A stretch of 64,000 nucleotides of DNA from Xylaria sp. FL1777 (Eukaryota; Ascomycota; Sordariomycetes; Xylariales; Xylariaceae). How positions within the stretch are numbered: position 1 is the stretch's first letter; every line of letters starts with the position of its first letter. Below are positions 48,004 through 59,405 of the stretch, piece after piece. The DNA lies in assembly GCA_022578965.1 (NCBI GenBank), contig MU400520.1, forward strand, positions 372,001 through 436,000, in the 5' to 3' direction. Under the pieces are notes generated by a model. It saw only the letters and a program-made list of their open reading frames with translations. It had not been told where the DNA came from and did no database searches. Both the position numbers and the translations under genes were made by a program.

Positions 48004-51000
48004 CTAATTAATGGAACGCCTTGGAGGACGGATGGTTCGGGGGACCCGGTTTTCCAATAATCTCACGAATTTCGAGTTATATAAGTCCGAAGCAGGGCAA
48101 TATGTGTGGCCCGCAAACGGAGCCAAGAACGCCGGCGAGATGGCGGCCCGGACAAAGTACTTCCGAATCATATGCCACGAAGGATAGTGGGTGTTAAAAT
48201 CGGCAGGGAATTGCCCGTTTCCACAAGCGCATAAGAACCTTTTGCCAAGCTGTGTAGCCAGGGGGATTTTCCCGGAAGTTGCGTAGTCGCAATCCACGTG
48301 GTGAGCCCAAGTGCGACAGCGTTCCACGTACGCGGGCAAAACTTGTCGCCAGAGCTGCATATGCTCATCGGTTACGCCAATAGATAAGACGCCCATGGCT
48401 GCTAAGGCTTCGAGACGGGGGCCTTTAAGGTCACCAGGCGCTGTACTTACGGCACAGTCAAGCACTACCGCACGATCGGAGAGGTTGAGGCGGAGAGAGG
48501 TTATGAGAATGTAGAACTGAACAATCCCATCTGTGATACTGCGGAAGGAGAACCCACGCCATCTTTTAGCGGAAGGGTGAGAAAACCGATCGAAAATAGT
48601 ATAAAGGGTGTCTGTGAAATCTAAGCGAACTAGCTCACCGTTAGATGGTTCGGGTAATATATAAGTTTTCTTTTCCCTCATGTCCCATTCGCGTGATGAT
48701 ATCGCCATCGACAGGTGATTCCAAAGCCACTGCAACTTGTTACGTTGGCTAATGTCTATCTTGGGGCATTTGGCTAGCTTGATGTATGGCAAGTTCCAGT
48801 TTATTGGCGCCCTTTCTTGGAGATGCACAGGATACATGTGTCTATACCACTCCGCCCATTTGGAATTATCGGCGACTTGAATAGAGACCTCTATCTGGAA
48901 AGACTCGCGATCGATCACGGGGATCGGTTCACCCGAAAAAAATACCGGAAAGTATAAAACAAGGGGCAAAGTCTGTCCCAGCTGAATTGAAAGTTCGCAC
49001 GGTGACGGGGTAGGTATATCAGCGTCACACCCGTTTTAGATCGCGTGCTTGCAATCGTTGCATGTGATGTCTAATCGACCAGTAAAAGTAACAATTTGTC
49101 CAGTCTCAGGGTCAACGTCGGGAAGTAAGGAAGAAATGGCTCCTGCGTTGATGGGGCTCGCTGGTAAATTTTTGATAAAACCAGTAGCAATTGGGAAACC
49201 GGTCTGATTTGGTGCATATCGCGTGATGTAGACCGCGCCCACCTCATCGACAGTAGTCTCAGGTATATTGGTACCAGAAGCGAGTATCGAGTCAACTGTA
49301 GCTACAAATTCAGGCGTGCTGTGGATGCCCAAAAACACTTCTGCTGCTCGTAGCTTCAAAAGAAAGGCGGGTAAATAGAACACTGCAATCAGCGGCGATT
49401 GCCCATTCCAGCCAGCATGATCTTCTGCCACAGAAACTTCAAAAGACTTATCGTGCACCTCCCCAGAAGTTGAGATGTCTCCGAATGTTAACTGCCAGGC
49501 GGAAAAGACCCGCGGTGAATTCATATTGCCAACTTGAACGATGCAATGCACAACAGGTATGCCGAGCGCTATGCGATTCATCTTAGTGAACGCGGCAAGT
49601 TTCTTCCGGGGAACCTCGAGAATTAGACAAACAACTGGAGGCATATCGTCCGAGTCGCGCAAGTCTCCCCACCTCTCACTGGAAGCTGCTATGCGAGAAG
49701 GAGGAAGTGCCAAGTTGTTTTTCCGACCAGACCATTGCTTGATGGCGTCAACGGAAAATATGTCCATAATGTGAAGGTATGTATAAAGCTCGTGCATGTA
49801 ATCCTTGACTATTGGGACCTTGCATCTTTTTTCTATGAGCGCCAGCAGTAAGCGCATTACTGCATTCCAGTCGCAGACAAACCTTGTCTGGACGAGACGG
49901 AGAAATGACGCAAAGCTAGCATGGTGACACGATATGTGTGAGGAATGCCAAGGAGTTTCAATACCGGAATATTTTATGGGATTGTTTCCCTTATCGGCAA
50001 ACATATTAGCATAGATCTGATAAAGAACATGGGCAAGCTCGCTAGCATAAAATTTGATCCTAGTCGGTTTAGGACAGGATTCCTGAGTTGGAAGCATGCA
50101 CGATTTGCTTTTCCAACATGTTCTGAGAAACATCTGGTCGTTTCGAGAACCATCTTCTTTATCCTTGGAGTTCTTAGCTATGGCTGCATTGAGAGTTCCC
50201 TCGTCACCCAGAGAGATAGATGACGTGTTGGTCCAGTATTCGGCCGGGAACAGGCCAAGGAGTGTAGACAAAGTCGGAACATGACCACCGAGCATACTGT
50301 CTAGTCCATCTCGGTAAGTTTCGCTGCTTTTTAAAAGAAATTCAGTAAAGAGAGTTGAGGATGAATGGCAGCGCAATAAGGGGGCTGTCGCGGTTAAGAG
50401 GGTCCATGAACCGACATGATCGCAGAGGTTAGATGTATCGATTACGTCAAAGTCTAGAGGGGCGGTGTTAGATACATAGTCAGAACCATTTAGTACGAGT
50501 GGCTGCAGGCTATATCGGTTCTGATACCAATGAGCGGTGTTTTCTGTGGTATCGCGTTTGTGTTGTATAGTATACGCTAAGGCTATAGCATCCCCAATGA
50601 AGAAACGTATTTTGATATCCACGAGACTTTGTCTGTATGCCAACATCCACTGGCGGAACTCTATGCGAGCAACTTCCACAGTCTTCACAAGCTGGTGAAG
50701 TTTGTGTAGTTTTCCAAGTTCTGCGTCGTCCGGATGGATGGGGACGTAGGCCATAGCAAGATGAAACCCGAATAAAGGGTTGGTACAGTGGTGAATAGTG
50801 ACATCCTCTTCTCCCGTGAGAAAGGTAGGATTGGGATGCGTTGCTGCCGCTCTAGCCTTCGCGTTAAAATTGGTACTCCTATACTTCCAATAGTGCCGAT
50901 GAAGAGTGTCAAGGTCTTTTGTCGCCTGGCCCTGGACTGGTACAGCTGATCGGAAACCAGTCAGATAGTCCAAGTTACTTCTCCTAGACTTTGCCCTTTC

Positions 51001-51617
51001 GAGAGCAGATTCAAAGAGACGCTTCAAGTCAGGTTTTGTATTCGCCGTGCAGTAGAAACTCCATATGTTTCTGACGCTAAGAAGTGTGGCGTAGTCACAG
51101 TACCTGAGCGAGGATCCGTACTGGCTCCGTTGCCATTTACTGCTGCTAGCGGAGAGATCATACAGTTTCTGGGCCTGAGAACGAAGAAGGTCGAGAGCCT
51201 TTTCATCTAGGTACATATGGTAGTAGATATCCCACAAGAGATTCTCGTTCTGACTATATTTGTCGTCAATGATGAGTGATAAAAGCAGTATGTTACGGGC
51301 TTAAGACGAATATGTCAGCGGTTGCATTAGCTAGTTAGAGAGACGGGTAGAAGCTTGCCTATAATAGCCTTCTGATTGTCGCAGCAGGTTATGTCCATTC
51401 GCCGGCCTAGTCAAACTTAGAGTCCGGATTCTTCTATCATTGGAATCATCCTACCGTTAACATGACAAGTGAATAAGATGTTCCGCACATCCCCACACCC
51501 AAGAAGGAGCACATCAGTCGGCACAGACGGCGGCATAGATTGAGTAAGAGAAACCGCAGGTGTATCCCCCATGGGGTGGAAGAATGAGTTGTGATTAACG
51601 GTAGCTGTTGTCAACAT
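48004..51617 (-). pseudogene. DUF4470-domain protein with one premature stop
   Basis: Exons 51455-51617, 51359-51406 and 51299 onward. The first intron (48 nt) is GT-AG; the second (51300-51358) begins with GC. Splicing yields FFHPMGDTPAVSLTQ, LLLGCGDVRNILFT, ITCCDNQKAIIARNILLLSL and LLWDIYYHMYLDEKAL, the conserved N-terminal layout of fungal DUF4470 proteins. A TAA at 49036-49038 ends the frame after 824 aa, yet the same frame stays open for another 344 codons with family-like sequence (QLGQTLPLVLYFPVFF) down to 48004. Read through, the protein would have 1168 residues, a normal size. No acceptable intron removes the stop. A single C-to-T change from CAA would explain it, so inactivation looks recent, or this is a sequencing error. 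DUF4470 proteins often carry a MYND finger; none was found. Function unknown. Confidence 0.78.
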
Positions 51618-54379
51618 CTTAACAGTCCACGATGATAGTGGTGGCTTAACACGCTGTGAGTGTTTTGGGGGTTAGCTAATAGACAGGGGATAACTTCGGA
51701 GTAATGGCGATTCTGAATCAGTTACAACAAATTGCGTGTCAGCATAGATCCAAATGAAGAAGCAGTCCAAGGCATTCGAACTACTCACAAACCGCACGTA
51801 CCTACCCACCCGTTTCCTTCATTTACGGCGACCGGCTCGACCCTGCTGGGTTTCATCATCTTCATAACCTTATGTACCTGCCTTAGATTACTTAAGCCGC
51901 AACTTAGCTAATCACGAAGACGGCCAATCCCGGGACCATGGCGAGCTTCAGCAGAATTCTATCCCTTCACGGGTATATACATCGAAGACACTGCTGCATA
52001 TTCGAAGACTCACAAGATGTTGGCAGATGACGTCTTGATGCCGTTTCGATGTAGTTTCGAACGGCACGCAGTCCACTTTGTTAGAATGTTGTTCCATGTT
52101 TTTGAAGCAGTGATTGACAGGCATTCTGACACTCCCCTGATCCCCCCCTTTCCCCAGACCACAACAATACTTCGGTAAGCCCGTAGGGATTGTCGATATT
52201 GACGTACAAACTCTATACTTGTTGATGTTCGGCGCACTAGCTTGATGTTATGTTGATCGAATCTCGGTGCCTTGCATATGTAGTGTTAGTTTTCCCTCCC
52301 GACTGATCAGCACTATAGCGTGTGATGAATCACCGCACCAAATCCCATCTTTTCCCCAGACCATGTTCACAGATTCGACTTACGACATGGGCATCCCGTC
52401 CTATTTTTTGGGTGTTGAGCTTCCCCTGTGTAGTGATGACTTGTTGCCCTTCAACGCTAGGTCCGTGTCCCCTGGTGTGCTCCAGCTTCAACAGATGGCA
52501 AGTAAGCTCAAGACGGCCCTAAGCGCATGCGATGAGCCATGCGCTTTACTGGGCGGGTACGCAAGGGCGGTCGGATGTTTCTTACGTAGAATTACATGCA
52601 TACAGACTAAGCCATCCACCTCTATCAAGTCGAGGAGAATGCGAGCATTTATGGCCACGACAACTACTCGGGATGCGAACAGCTCTCGTTAGCGCCCCAG
52701 GAACTAGTAACGAGGAGTCTTTTAGGCAATTGATTCGAGCGTAGGGCGTCATCCAGTGTGGATGCTTGCTTGTGAGCGACGTGGAATACGGTATCGTAAT
52801 AACACGTGTCTTGAAAGCGGTTGAATTGAGAAGCAGAAAGCAACAAGGCACATCGAGTACCATGAAGGTCATCGGATATAGGCTTCCATCGTGTCTAACC
52901 AACACGTTCCACACGCGTTGGCCCTCGAGGCACTCTACGGGCACGACCACCACTCCGTGTCAAGTCATCTCGCCATCTCACTAATAGCGCCTATTTGATG
53001 ATTTTTGCTCTCACAACTTGCACCGGCGACGGCAGAGGACGACGAGGTGCTGCTGGCGTAGCGAACTTATGGCTCAGGGCGTATTGGCCAGGTTGCGACG
53101 GCGAATGGTATCGCCGGGCTTATATGGCACATACATGTGGTGCATTGTAGCGAGGGACGACAGAGTATAGGAGCAAAGCGCAGGTCGTGGGCGGTCTGTT
53201 AGGACGTTGGAAGTGACGACAGCATTGACGTGCTTCGCGATGGCATTAGAGACGTGGTCTAGAGAAATATTGAGGAAACAAGACGGGCTGCCAACAGGCA
53301 ATACCTAAGAGAAATGCGCCCATGCGATGTGGCTGGGGAGCCTAAATGTGGCTGGTGCTAGACCCGCCCATTTGCGGCGTCCACGCCAAGTATTATCACC
53401 CCTTTCCTTCCCATTCAATTTTAAGAGCATTTTCTCTAAACCAAACGGTATCTTGTCCCTATCGCCATTCGCCATTCACCATTAATAATCTCGTCTTTTT
53501 ACACATAATTCTCAGAAATAGGCAGAAACTTAATCCTAGCATAAGAATTTCACATCGCGCTAATCTTATCAGCCGCTACATGAATGGACCAGATCTTTAG
53601 CTTCCGAGTGTTGTCTAATAGCGACGCGGGAGAGATATACTTACATAGCTGCTGTTATCACTGCTCACGGCCCCCGGATATTACAAGGATCACGGCAGGA
53701 CCTCTTAGAAGGAACTCGAGAAACTGGGCTATTGATTATGAGTTCTATACCCCTGAAGTCAGGGGTGAGAGCAGATGTACTAAATAGTTACTTCGTTGGC
53801 GACGTCACCCAAGCACCGTGTAAACAGATCAGGTAGAAAGCTTGTAGAGACGAGGAAAAAGAGTAGCGGGAAATTATTGAGTAGGTTATTCGTATGGTAT
53901 TCCCTTTGCACCGTCACCATCGCCTAGGACAGAGGGTCAATGGTTGAGAATGAGTATCCTCCATCTCTGATTGAGATGGTCTCACAGTGACCTTGATCGC
54001 CTAGGATCTCCTATCGCTTGACCTTGTTGACAGGCGTCTGTATATTTCAACCGGACTTGAAACTTGAGGGCTAAGAGCATCCCGCTGATTATCCGGAGAA
54101 CCCGTTGGAGCTTTGTCAAACTTCGAATTCAAACTACCAAGGATCATCTTATCTGGCTTCCCTGTCCACGGTTCGTGATCAATGGCATCACTGTCCCATG
54201 GTTAGCCCATTTGTTGTTGATATATCTCCTCAGTGCTTACGCAATATCGTATTTCTTCGGCATGTCCTTATCGAGCGCGTCTAGCCTGCCTTTTGCCTGC
54301 TCACCGAAAGACACGAACTGTATGATAAATACCCTATCATCAAAGCTTCTTGCTCTTTTAGAATCTTTGTAAAAACGTG
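51618..54379. other. 2.8 kb with only doubtful coding traces
   Basis: Overlapping frames occur at 52267-52692 (+, 141 aa), 52582-52953 (-, 123 aa) and 53074-53301 (-, 75 aa). The minus-strand pieces look slightly protein-like (CLEGQRVWNVLVRHDGSLYP), but no family was recognised and no splice path was established. Treated as non-coding or a degraded gene. No tRNA noticed. Confidence 0.35.
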
Positions 54380-56445
54380 CTATCTTTTCCTCCACCTCTC
54401 CAAGACCTGGCGATGAGCCACCCTCGTTGGGACGATGTTCGTAAGACTAGCAGACTTGTTTGAATGTTTTGAACGATCCCCTTCAGGTTGGATGAGTCTT
54501 TCTGCTTCTTTCCGTCGTTGATCCGAGTATTCCTTCATCGTTGATGGAGCCGTTTTATCGAGAGAAACGATACACTTGATGATAGACTCAGCAATCTGTT
54601 CATTCATTTTCTTCGCTGTGGCGAGGAGCTTATTCAACTTCTGGTATAGTACAGCTGACGTCAATCGGCTGTCTCCATATTGGCCCAAGACTTCCTCGTC
54701 GATTAAGTCAAGAATCCTACTTGATACTGGATCCGATTTTCTCATGACTTGACGAAGGAAGTGGTGCCAGTCGGTAACATCCTTCAATACGCCAAACCCA
54801 TCGTGGAAAATATCTCCGAATAAGTCATGGGTGGTGCTAGCCTCGGGGTGCGATTTGATCTTCATGATAGCAGCTTGTCGTACCGTTTCAAATTGCTTTA
54901 TTCCCTGATATCCTAGCGTAACCCATGTAACTGCAACGGATAATACACAGGCGATTGACCATGTATCAATAGTATTCGTGATAATGCAATTATCATCATC
55001 ACCCGATGCCATTCTGTCCTTTTGGAAGAATTCAGGAGCGCCTGAACAGTTGTTAGTCGACACTACCCGTCACGAAGTAGAAATAAGGGTATACGGAGTT
55101 AATTAGGTACTTACCATATGTTTGAGTGCCACCGACCGGGGAAAGGTTACCCACACCGCAGGGGACAAATGTTGCGAATCCAAAATCAGCCAACTTGAAG
55201 CTACCTTGGACCCGGAGGATATTGTCAGGTGTCACGTCAGCGTGACAACTGATTGCGTTAGTCAGATTCTTAATGGTGTAGAGACTAAATCATAGTTCTT
55301 ACCCTATATACCAGTGCGTCGTGCCATCCTTCCTCTTCTGCTCTAGATTGTGTACTCGTTGAAGGGCGTCAACAATTTGGAAGAGATTTCCCCAGAAATC
55401 TATTATCTCGCGGTCAAGGACAGGGGGGTTGTGAACAAAAAAGTACTCGTTCAGATCATCCTCTCCATATTCCAAAAGAATGTTGTAAGATCTTCGCTGT
55501 TCTTTGTTCCTTGGTCCTTGTAAAGTTTGGGGGCATTGAGTACACTTCACTGTTCCTAGGTATTTGATCATGTTCTCCTCGTATCTTATCCTGTGGAAAG
55601 CATTTATTTCGCTGTTATAGATATCCTCCCATTCTTCGCTATAGGACTTGAGCGCAAATCGATAACACTAAATCGAGAATTAGTTACCTTTTGAGTTAAC
55701 TTGCTACGTCAAGACTAGAAGGGGAAATTCTGCAGTAACTTGCTGAGAAAGGGGTGGACATTGTACATACCGGTCCAAAATCCCGGTCAACATATTTAGT
55801 ACATTCAATTATCTCGCGGAGGTTCTCATTGACAAAATCTTCCTCAACGGCCACTTCGTATAAATCAGCTGTTACTCCTTTGTGAGTGATGCGTTGCCTG
55901 CGGCAGAATGGCAGCACACGCAGCCCGTCATCCAGATCGATGTCTATATCTTGATAGAATTCGACAGGACAGAATTCCCATCTTCGACTCTCGAAAATGA
56001 CCATGAATGACTGCAATTCGGCAGAATCCTTGAAGCTTAGTTTCAACATATCTTCTTTGATAATATTACCTCGCCTATGCAAGTAATTGTCCTGAACGGT
56101 GAATCGACGGAAGACGTCGATAAGGTGTCCATACCCTAGGTCTACGAGGAAGCTGAACATGATGATGTAATTGCCATCCGATATTTGCTCCCATTCAACA
56201 GGGCAAAATAAGGGCAAAGGATTGCGAGCGGCTTCATAAACATGTTCGAGAAGAAGACTTCCGTTAGTCGCGGTCGAAGAAGTATCAGTTGCCCTCATCC
56301 AATGAACTATTCGCCTACTGCGGACGTATTTGCTGCCATCGACAGTCTTACCTGTCCACTGATGCTGCATATGCTCTGTGAATGTTTTATGAATCTCCCC
56401 CACCTGTTTCAAGACCACAGGATCGGCGGATGATGGGTTGTCCAT
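54380..56445 (-). CDS. Ser/Thr protein kinase-like protein
   Basis: Four exons: 55771-56445, 55303-55667, 55115-55248 and 54380-55041, all in phase; introns are 103, 54 and 73 nt. The product is 611 aa from the ATG at 56445. About 200 residues without a recognised domain precede the kinase domain. Kinase marks: FALK with Lys232, the catalytic loop HADVTPDN (Asp351, Asn356), DFG at 368-370, then GGTQTYGAPE completed by the third splice, and DTWSIACVLS. The catalytic loop has Thr where most Ser/Thr kinases have Lys (HRDxKPxN) and Ala in place of the Arg, so activity may be weakened or the enzyme atypical. Such divergent kinases are expanded in filamentous fungi and their substrates are unknown. 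The C-terminal 150 residues are hydrophilic and basic. No nearby partner gene is evident. Confidence 0.88.
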
Positions 56446-57440
56446 AGTGGGATTCAAAACGTCAAGGTGCCTTGATTGGAGGGGGCAAATGGCGCTTAAG
56501 GGTTATAAGGCATTTCCTTGGAGGTAGTAAGGAAGGGGAAAAGAATTATGGAATATCATTGCTATGCTGTTAGAAAATGGCACTCTTGGAGATTTATAGG
56601 CTGTATGGTCCTGTATTATTGCCCGGGGGGGCGGGGTCGATTCTACGTACTGAGTAGATGCGATACACCGACTTGGAGGAGGCCGCCGATTTGGATGTGT
56701 ATTAACCTTCTTGGAGTATCAACGTAAGCAATGCTACCGTAGCAGTACATCTCGACCCCATAGGGACTACCTACCAGGTCCTATCTGCCGTTGTTAATCG
56801 ATTGCTCTAGACGAGGTGGCGCACCGCCTTGGATGGCAAGGTGCTGAGAACCTTACACCATAACATACTTCAGCCCAGGCGCACTCGGCCACCCTGGTCT
56901 ACACCTCACTTAGCCCTGTCCGGTGAAGTACACCGTGAGCCATAATCTAAGATCGCACGAGGTACCAGTATATTAATTACTAGTCCCCACCCTTCTACCC
57001 GCTGTTCCCTTAGCTCTAGGTGGTGTCATTGGACTGGGGCACAGATATTTTCGCATCCAGTCCAGTCTCGTTCGATAATCGAACACCATTTTTTGAGACA
57101 TGCATATTTTATGATATAAGTTTCCAATAGGTTGTATCTTCGCGTTATTGGGATACTTTTAGGTGGTGTTCATACCGCTCAGAGTTTAAATCGGTAAACT
57201 TCCGTATGGCACCAATCTTTTATTAAGGAGTTAAGCCGAGTTAGTTTCATATGCACAAGATTTTACTACTGTCGCGAAGAAGCTCAGTATTAGAACGAGC
57301 GATCCAGCAATTCCATAGAAGGAGTACAAGATAAGCTACAGGAAATGAAAAAATGAACAACAAAAGAACAACGAGCGCCAAAATTCCAGCTCAAATATCA
57401 ATCTCCATATAGCCTTGAAACAGTACTTTTACACCCAGAT
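56446..57440. other. 1.0 kb intergenic region
   Basis: Promoter of the kinase gene and 3' side of the CorA-like gene, both on the minus strand. No coding or RNA feature recognised. Confidence 0.6.
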
Positions 57441-59405
57441 CTAAGGAGAGCCTGGTTTCTTGTTATACAGAGGCAAAGAAAGAAATGGTTTCCTTGCCCG
57501 GAAGAACCAAGTTGGTCGCTGTTTTGTTTTCTCTGCGTTACGCAGTTGCTGCTTTGCTCGATGGTTCCATATCCAAGCTAAAAGTAGAGTGACTGCTGTC
57601 AAAGGCAGCGCTATTTGCAACCATCTCACTATTGCGGTGTACGAGAAACTCCCCGAGTCATTTGGACCGTTTTGGTACTTAATCACGTCAGTACTGAAAA
57701 ATGTCTTCTCCATCCCAGTCAGTCATTATTGAAGATGCTTTTCATTAAGAATAACTTACTGAGACAAATGTCGCTGGAAGATAAATCAATGTGACAATGG
57801 TGACAATCCTCACTAAAATAGATTCTTTCTCCATGTTACTATTCATCTTCTCCATGTTCTCTATTGATTGATTTTGGAAATACTGGACAACCTAGATAAT
57901 AGTTAGACAAATAGCCTTCAAAATATCCTTTATAACGTACAAGTTGCTTTCGACCGTCTATTGTCTTAAGCAGAGTAGATGCTCGTTGAACAAGATGCTC
58001 GATATCTGACATGGAATCTTCCATATGATCTGTGAAGAGGTCGAGATATTCAGCCACGTCATGCCTCAGTGGAAAGTCTTTATTCTTTTTCAGACCAGAA
58101 TAGAATTTGTATAACGAGCCAAAGACACACATGTTTGCCTCAAGAGCAGCGAGTGTCTCATGCACCTCCTCTTCGTGTCTCTGTAGTGTTTGAAGGTCCC
58201 CTTGCTGGTATTTCTGATGATCTTCACCTATTCCACGGGGTCCAATAACGGTCAATTTTGTCTTTTCTTCTGTCAGTACCAGTTTTAGGTCATGTTGTAC
58301 TGCTAATAACATACTGCTTCTTCTAAATCGGTTTCAAATAACTTGATGTACCATCTCCAGTCCTCGATGGCCCAGGCACAAAACATACTATGAGCCGCCA
58401 AACTAGACCGAAAACATTCGACTGGGGTCTCAAACGATTTATTCTCGGCCTTTGCACCCTTCTCCGTTAGATCTGCGAGCATTAGGCAAGTGTAATCGGC
58501 CAGTTGCATCGCAGTATAACTTACGTTTGTATCTTTCCTGAAGATCGCGTCTTCCCGCTGTCACAACCCACAGAGTCTTGCCATTGACGACATCAAATTG
58601 ATGGTGAACGGCCGCCTGGCGTATTGAGTACCCTCTTCCACTCTTTCCCGCGATGTGTTTGAGATTGTAGCATAACTGGTACTGTTGGCCACTTCTTCCT
58701 AGGCCTAAAATTTCTAGCATACGGGCACTCGGCGCAAGCGATACCTGCTTCTTGAAACTCGAAAACCTTAAGTCGGTAGGTTTTTCCTGTCGGCCAAAAG
58801 CCATGACAAAATCTAGATATGATGGCATAATTTGGTGAAAGGTAAGGATTCGGGTGAACATTGGCTGAGTTACGTCGAGAGCACTGAGAGATGTATCCCC
58901 GCATAGATATCTAATATTATGTTAGTGCTTCCTATGTATCGTCAGGCTAATGAAGACAATCCGCTTTATTGCCCCATGATATGATCATCTCTGGTGGGGT
59001 ACTTACATGAACCTACACTGCGGATCATGCTGATATGAAGTGATAGCCGATGTGGAATTATCAATATTGAAACCCATCATTTCCGTTAACTTCTCAGAAC
59101 TTCGAATATTCAATTTTTTTAAATCTGATAAGTTAATAATGAGTTAGTAATAAGTCATGCGTTATGATAAGGAATGTGAATTCACCGAGTCCATGGCCCA
59201 CGCCAAGATCTCTCCACGCTATCTCTACATCCTTCTCAGTCTCAGCAAACAACTGAGTTGACATCTCGCTCAGACGCTTGTTCAGCCCCTCAAGGAACTC
59301 TGGCGAGGTGATAGGCATCATATATGCCATATTTATGGGATATTCCACCGAGTTGGCATAGCTCTTTTTGAAAACATCTGGGAATGGAAAATTATATAAC
59401 GCCAT
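57441..59405 (-). CDS. CorA-like Mg2+ transporter family protein
   Basis: Seven exons: 59186-59405, 59007-59124, 58525-58910, 58315-58472, 57941-58261, 57760-57891 and 57441-57704, giving 532 aa. The fifth exon could instead start at another in-frame AG, so its acceptor is uncertain. The ATG at 59405 opens MALYNFPFPDVFKKSY. Family-like segments: HDPQCRFI, LDVTQPMFTRILTFHQIMPSYLDFV, LGRSGQQYQLCYNLK, YSIRQAAVHHQFDV, FCAWAIEDWRWYI, and the coiled stretch LQTLQRHEEEVHETLAALEAN. Two C-terminal membrane helices follow (IVTIVTLIYLPATFVS and IALPLTAVTLLLAWIW). The canonical CorA GMN loop is absent; FFSTDVIKYQN sits after the first helix, as in many fungal CorA-like proteins, so Mg2+ transport is not assured. 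The kinase gene lies 1 kb downstream on the same strand. Confidence 0.85.
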
